From Halomicrobium urmianum (GTDB lineage Archaea; Halobacteriota; Halobacteria; Halobacteriales; Haloarculaceae), in assembly GCF_020217425.1 (NCBI RefSeq), contig NZ_CP084092.1, positions 248,001 through 312,000 on the forward strand: DNA of 64,000 nt, read 5' to 3'. Under the pieces are notes generated by a model that had not been told where the DNA came from, ran no database searches, and worked only from the letters and a program-made list of their open reading frames with translations. Numbering within the stretch: position 1 is the first letter of the stretch; every line of letters begins with the position of its first letter. This document shows, piece by piece, positions 60,107 through 64,000 of this stretch. The position numbers and the translations under genes are program-made.

Positions 60107-61246
60107 TCAGGCGGTCGCCGCGTCGATCCAGTCCAGCGACCGTTCGGGCAGGAGCCCGTAGTTGTAGAAGGACACGCGCGGAACGCCCGCGGAGCGGAGT
60201 CCGTCGACGACGTCGACGACCGTCGCCCGGTCGTGAACAGCGGGGTGTCCCGGGAGGACGCCGACGTGAATCGGGACGTCGGGCGTGAGCGCGTCGACGG
60301 TCCGATAGGCGTCGAGGACGGCCGCGCGAGAGGACTCGTAGGCCGGCAGGCAGTAGTAGTCGACGTGGTCCGCCAGGCGGTCGACGTCCGCCCCGACCAG
60401 CCACTCCCGGCCTGCCTCGGGCATTCCGACGTAGTACCCCAGCGGCGTGTCGCCGGCGGCGTCCGCGAGGTCGGCGTACAGGTCGACGAGCGTGTCCTCC
60501 CGGACGGCCACGTACTCGGCGACCTCGGGGTGCCCACGGAGCCACCGTTCCGGGGCGAGTCCGTGCGGAACGTCGCCGCCGACGACGGCGTCCAGCGTGT
60601 CAGCGGCGGTGTCGCGGGCGCGATCGACGTCCACCCCGGCGTCGGCGGCCGCCGAGCGGCAGTGGTCGCAGAAGCACAGGCCGAGCAGGAACTCCCCCAG
60701 CGTCCCGAGGCGGGCGTGGATCTTCTGGTGGTGCCACCCCCACCCCGTGCCGTAGAAGTAGTCGAACGTCTCCAGTTCGATCCGGTCGAACTGCGCCCTG
60801 TCGGCGAGGTCAGCGACGAGCGCGGTCAGGTAGGTCCGCACGGCGGGGTTCGACGGACAGAGCCCGAAGACCAGGTCGTCGCCGTGGGGCGACTCGATCG
60901 TGACGTCGGGGTTGGCCATGCCCAGCCGCGAGTTGTGACAGCCGACGGTCCACGACGTCAGCGTCAGCTCCTCGAGGTCGTCGGCAATAGCGGCCACCCA
61001 GTCGCCGTCCATGCCGTCGTAGGGAATCGGTTCGAGCCGTCCGTAGCCATCGCCGGGTCTGAAGTACGCGCTGGCGCGCGCGAAGTGAGTCCGGCGTTCC
61101 GGATTGTGCGGCGCGAACGCCTGAACCGAGTGGTAGTTCGTCGCGAGGTTCACCTCGTCGACGCCGACGTCGCGGAGTCGATCGGCGACCCGGTTCGGTC
61201 CCTCGTCGCGGACGTCCCAGGGATAGGCCCAGACAGCGAACTCCAT
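60107..61246 (-). CDS. putative TIM-barrel glycosidase-like protein of unknown family
   Basis: A 379-aa protein starting MEFAVWAYPWDVRDEG. The pattern looks like a (beta/alpha)8 barrel: VDEVNLATNYHSVQAF, IELETFDYFYGTGW after strand four, CFCDHCRSAAADAG (a CxCxxC motif), PLGYYVGMPEAG and VPRVSFYNYGLLPE. Glu and Asp at strand ends could be catalytic, as in putative glycoside hydrolases, but I recognise no GH family. It is encoded between the ABC transporter and the dehydratase genes on the same strand, so a role in processing the imported sugar is likely. No signal peptide. Confidence 0.7.
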   Translation of the reverse strand: MEFAVWAYPWDVRDEGPNRVADRLRDVGVDEVNLATNYHSVQAFAPHNPERRTHFARASAYFRPGDGYGRLEPIPYDGMDGDWVAAIADDLEELTLTSWTVGCHNSRLGMANPDVTIESPHGDDLVFGLCPSNPAVRTYLTALVADLADRAQFDRIELETFDYFYGTGWGWHHQKIHARLGTLGEFLLGLCFCDHCRSAAADAGVDVDRARDTAADTLDAVVGGDVPHGLAPERWLRGHPEVAEYVAVREDTLVDLYADLADAAGDTPLGYYVGMPEAGREWLVGADVDRLADHVDYYCLPAYESSRAAVLDAYRTVDALTPDVPIHVGVLPGHPAVHDRATVVDVVDGLRSAGVPRVSFYNYGLLPERSLDWIDAATA

Positions 61247-61336
61247 AGGACGAGTGCGAACGGAGCGGTAGTAAAACTCCGGGCCGAACGACGGAAGACC
61301 CGAGGAGGGTCCCGGCGAGAGCGACCGCCTCGCCGG

Positions 61337-62182
61337 TCACTCCTTGACGGCACCGGCGGTCATGCCGGCGACGATGTACTCCTCGAGGAAGGCGAAGAGG
61401 ATCAGCAGCGGGATGATCCCGATGACCGACACGGTCAGCATCATCCGCCAGTCGGTCTGGAGCGCCCCGACCATCGAGAAGACCCCGCGCGGGATGTTGT
61501 ACTTCCCGGCGTCGGTCAGGAACGTGAGCACGAACAGCAGGCGGTTCCACGCGTAGAGGAACGTGTACGTGACGCTGGCGACGAGCGCGGGCTTGGTCAG
61601 CGGCAGTACGATCTTCGTGAGGATCTGCAGCTGGCTCGCGCCGTCGATGCGAGCGGACTCCTCCAGCGACACCGGGATCGTCTGGAAGTAGCCGTACAGC
61701 ATCCAGACGTTGAACGGCAGCGTGAACGCCGCGGCCGGGATGATCACGGCGAGGTAGGAGTTGTAGATCCCGAAGCTGGTGATGACGTCGAACAGGCCGA
61801 CGATCAGCACCACCGGCGCGAACATCTGCACGACGAGGACTGACAGCAGGAACGAGCGCTTGCCGACGAACTCGTTGCGCGCACAGGAGTACGCGGCCGG
61901 AATCGCCAGGAGCAGCGTCAGCGCGACAGTGCCCAGCGAGATGATGAAGCTGTTGCCGATCCACAGCAACACGTCGGTCTGGCCCCAGACGGCGAGGTAC
62001 GCCTCGATCGACGGGTCGTTGGGGAACAGCGTCGCCGGACTGGAGAAGATCTCCGACTCCGGCTTGAACGTGCTCGAGAACATCGTGTAGAAGGGGAACA
62101 TCATGATCCCCAGCAGGGCGATCAGGACGCCGTAGATGCGGACTTTCCTGAGTCTGCTCCGCTGCTGGCCGGCCATCGTCAT
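61337..62182 (-). CDS. carbohydrate ABC transporter permease (MalG/UgpE-like)
   Basis: A 281-aa protein with six hydrophobic helices, starting MTMAGQQRSRLRKVRI at an ATG that overlaps the upstream permease stop (ATGA). The ATPase-contact EAA loop is EESARIDGASQLQILTKIVL (about 175-194). It pairs with the permease at 62179 to import a sugar or oligosaccharide bound by the solute-binding protein. The ATPase subunit is not in the window. Confidence 0.93.
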   Translation of the reverse strand: MTMAGQQRSRLRKVRIYGVLIALLGIMMFPFYTMFSSTFKPESEIFSSPATLFPNDPSIEAYLAVWGQTDVLLWIGNSFIISLGTVALTLLLAIPAAYSCARNEFVGKRSFLLSVLVVQMFAPVVLIVGLFDVITSFGIYNSYLAVIIPAAAFTLPFNVWMLYGYFQTIPVSLEESARIDGASQLQILTKIVLPLTKPALVASVTYTFLYAWNRLLFVLTFLTDAGKYNIPRGVFSMVGALQTDWRMMLTVSVIGIIPLLILFAFLEEYIVAGMTAGAVKE

Positions 62183-63117
62183 AGCTCGTCACCTCCGCGA
62201 GTGTAGATCCGGAGGTAGATCACGGCGAACGCCATCAGGAACAGGAACCCGATGACGCTGTACGCCGCGCCCCTGCCGAGGTTCCCGTTCTCGAGGCCGA
62301 CCTGGTAGATCCAGATCACGAGCGTGGCCGTGGTGTTGATCGGGCCGCCGCCGGTCATCGTCCAGATGACGTCGAAGCTGACGAACGTCCAGATCGTCGA
62401 CAGCAGCGTCGCGATCAGGATGACGCTCTTGAGCTGGGGCAGCGTGATGTAGCGGAACTGGTGCCACTTCTCGGCGCCGTCGATGGCGGCGGCCTCGTAC
62501 AGCTCCTCGGGAATGGACTGCAACCCAGCGAGGAAGATGATAGCCATGAAGGGCGTCCCGATCCAGACGTCGGCCACCACGACGCCGAGCCAGGCGATGT
62601 CGGGACTCCCGAGAATGCCCATTCCCTGATCGATCACGCCGAGTTTCAGGAGGATCGCGTTGAGGTAGCCGTACTGCGGGTGCTCGATCCACCGGAAGAC
62701 GACGGCGGAGATCGCGTAGGGGATCCCCCACGGGATGAGGAACGCGGTCCGGAAGAACTTCCGGCCCCGGATGTCGCCCCGGAGGTGAACGGCGATCAAC
62801 AGGCCCAGCAGCGTCTTGCCCGCGACGCCGAGCAGAACCCAGCGGCCCGTCTGCCAGAGCAACTGGTAGAAGATGTCGCTGTTGAGGATCTCGACGTAGT
62901 GCTGGAACCCGACGTAGGTCTCGATCGCGGCGTCGGCCGGCGAGCGATACAGCGACAGGCGGAACGTCTCGAAGATCGGCCACCCGACGACGCTCAATAG
63001 GAAGATCGCGGCCGGTGCGATCAGCAGGTACGCCAGCCTGTTCTGCCACAGGTAGTGCACGCCCCGTTCGAGGCGCGAGTCGGCCGGCGGCTCGGTGTAC
63101 TCCTCTACGGTACCCAT
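62179..63117 (-). CDS. carbohydrate ABC transporter permease (MalF/UgpA-like)
   Basis: A 312-aa protein starting MGTVEEYTEPPADSRLE with six hydrophobic segments. The EAA loop is EELYEAAAIDGAEKWHQFRY (about 206-225) followed by ITLPQLK. The C-terminus (YLRIYTRGGDEL) overlaps the second permease. The start is 3 bp after the stop of the solute-binding protein gene, making a standard SBP-permease-permease operon. Confidence 0.93.
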   Translation of the reverse strand: MGTVEEYTEPPADSRLERGVHYLWQNRLAYLLIAPAAIFLLSVVGWPIFETFRLSLYRSPADAAIETYVGFQHYVEILNSDIFYQLLWQTGRWVLLGVAGKTLLGLLIAVHLRGDIRGRKFFRTAFLIPWGIPYAISAVVFRWIEHPQYGYLNAILLKLGVIDQGMGILGSPDIAWLGVVVADVWIGTPFMAIIFLAGLQSIPEELYEAAAIDGAEKWHQFRYITLPQLKSVILIATLLSTIWTFVSFDVIWTMTGGGPINTTATLVIWIYQVGLENGNLGRGAAYSVIGFLFLMAFAVIYLRIYTRGGDEL

Positions 63118-63120
63118 CTG

Positions 63121-64000
63121 TTACTGCATCATCTCTTCGAGGTCGGCCTGCGCGTCGTCCAGCGCCTGCTGGGGCGACTTCTGGTCGCCCAGGGCCTCCT
63201 GGATCGCCTGGACCATCCGGTTGTTGAACTGGTTGAAGTTCGATAGCTTGGGCCTGGCGCGCGCGTACTGACCGGCCTCGATGAACGGCGCCCAGTTCTT
63301 CGAGTCCTGGAAGTAGTCGCGCTCACCGACCGACTCCACCGTGGGCATGAAGCCCTTGCTGCTGGCGTACTCGAAGTGGCGATCCTCGTCGAAGTAGAAC
63401 CGCAACAGGTCCCTCGCGAGGTCCTCGACCTCGGTCTGGGCGAAGATCGAGATCCCGTCGATCGTGTTCAGACTGTAGCGACCGGCCGGGCCTTCCGGCA
63501 CCTGCACGATCCCGTAGTCGAAGTCCGCGTCGCTCTCCGCGATGTTGATCCCGGTGTACACGTGAGCGATGACCATGCCGAGCGATCCGGACTCGAACAG
63601 CTGCCTGATGTCCTGGCGCGTCGAGGACAGCGGCGACGACTGCGTGACGCCGTGTTCGAGGTGCAGATCGGAGTAGAAGGTCAGCGCCTGGACCCCTTCG
63701 TCGGAGTTGACGACGGGCTGGCCCTCGTCGTCGATCAGGTCGGCGCCGTAGGACCAGTGGTAGTGGTAGTACTGCGATCCGGTCTCGATGGCGTCGGCAC
63801 CTGCGAGGCCCAGTGCGGGCGTGTTGGTCTCTTCGGTGATGGTCTGGGCCGCCGAGAGCATGTCGTCCCAGGTGTCGAGCGACGGGTTCTCCGGATCGAG
63901 GCCCGCCGACTCAAAGACGTCCTTGTTGTAGTAGAAGCACTTGTTCGACGCGGCCCACGGGGCGGCGTAGTACTCGCCCTGGTACATGCACCCCTCCGCC
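63121..64000 (-). CDS. ABC transporter sugar-binding protein (N-terminus cut by window edge)
   Basis: About 292 C-terminal residues are visible; the frame is open to the right edge (reading AEGCMYQGEYYAAPW), so the signal peptide lies outside. Family-like segments are APWAASNKCFYYNKDVFESAGLD, broken only by normal variation, and DTWDDMLSAAQTITEETN (family 1 solute-binding proteins). It captures a sugar or oligosaccharide for the two permeases that follow. The ATG at 63985-63987 is internal and not the true start. Confidence 0.88.
   Translation of the reverse strand, partial: AEGCMYQGEYYAAPWAASNKCFYYNKDVFESAGLDPENPSLDTWDDMLSAAQTITEETNTPALGLAGADAIETGSQYYHYHWSYGADLIDDEGQPVVNSDEGVQALTFYSDLHLEHGVTQSSPLSSTRQDIRQLFESGSLGMVIAHVYTGINIAESDADFDYGIVQVPEGPAGRYSLNTIDGISIFAQTEVEDLARDLLRFYFDEDRHFEYASSKGFMPTVESVGERDYFQDSKNWAPFIEAGQYARARPKLSNFNQFNNRMVQAIQEALGDQKSPQQALDDAQADLEEMMQ

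Noticed and set aside
60041-61843. 600-codon + strand frame opposite the barrel protein and permease genes
   Set aside because: It is antisense to well-supported genes on the - strand and lacks any recognisable motif.

Overview
The window is high-GC haloarchaeal DNA (class Halobacteria). The proteins are strongly acidic. Several secreted proteins carry twin-arginine lipoprotein signals, genes overlap by ATGA, and several genes have a TATA-like box 26-31 bp before the start codon, as expected for leaderless transcripts. Homologues of the Haloferax oxidative pentose pathway are present. I cannot name the genus.

Most of the window is a carbohydrate catabolic island. From left to right it holds: a DoxX fragment, MmgE/PrpD, a ComA-like gene and a DUF2243 locus with an orphan integrase (1-6.1 kb); a GH37 trehalase, glycerate 2-kinase, a GH88/105 unsaturated glycuronyl hydrolase and a LarA-like protein (6.3-12.4 kb); a 6.6 kb transposon (12.5-19.1 kb); an aldo/keto reductase, a degenerate M24 protein, two GH2 enzymes, an SDR and a GH51 arabinofuranosidase (19.2-29.0 kb); a D-xylose dehydrogenase-like gene, several zinc alcohol dehydrogenases (two intact, two broken) and two enolase-superfamily genes (29.2-36.5 kb); a TRAP transporter operon with a universal stress protein (37.2-40.8 kb); a 2-hydroxyacid dehydrogenase, an SDR and a three-gene UxaA cluster (40.9-46.8 kb); two FAH-family enzymes around an IclR regulator, an amidohydrolase and LUD-type lactate-utilisation proteins (47.0-54.7 kb); and an SDR, a formamidase-like protein and a leftward operon with a DapA-type aldolase, an enolase-superfamily dehydratase, a putative glycosidase-like protein and a sugar ABC transporter (55.8-64.0 kb). 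Together these suggest breakdown of pectin or hemicellulose oligosaccharides and oxidative, non-phosphorylated catabolism of pentoses and sugar acids.

The most remarkable region is 12502-19129. It is bounded by 32-bp terminal inverted repeats (29 of 32 identical) and carries a DDE transposase of the IS4 superfamily. Divergent from it is a chain of seven overlapping genes: two small cysteine-rich proteins, a 105-aa protein, a minimal TnpB-like RuvC nuclease with all three catalytic acids, a Cas7-like RAMP protein, an uncharacterised protein with a frameshift, and a Cas5-like RAMP protein. The Cas5/Cas7/uncharacterised/nuclease core matches, from memory, the predicted haloarchaeal array-less CRISPR derivative called HRAMP. 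Here it is packaged as cargo of an inverted-repeat transposon, with a structured RNA candidate and GGGA-type iterons in its divergent promoter region. No CRISPR array is visible.

A second unusual layer is a family of four 84-bp hairpin-forming palindromic repeats (12419, 31822, 33631, 37076). One abuts the left end of the transposon, two flank an intact alcohol dehydrogenase, and one lies next to a decayed copy of that gene family.
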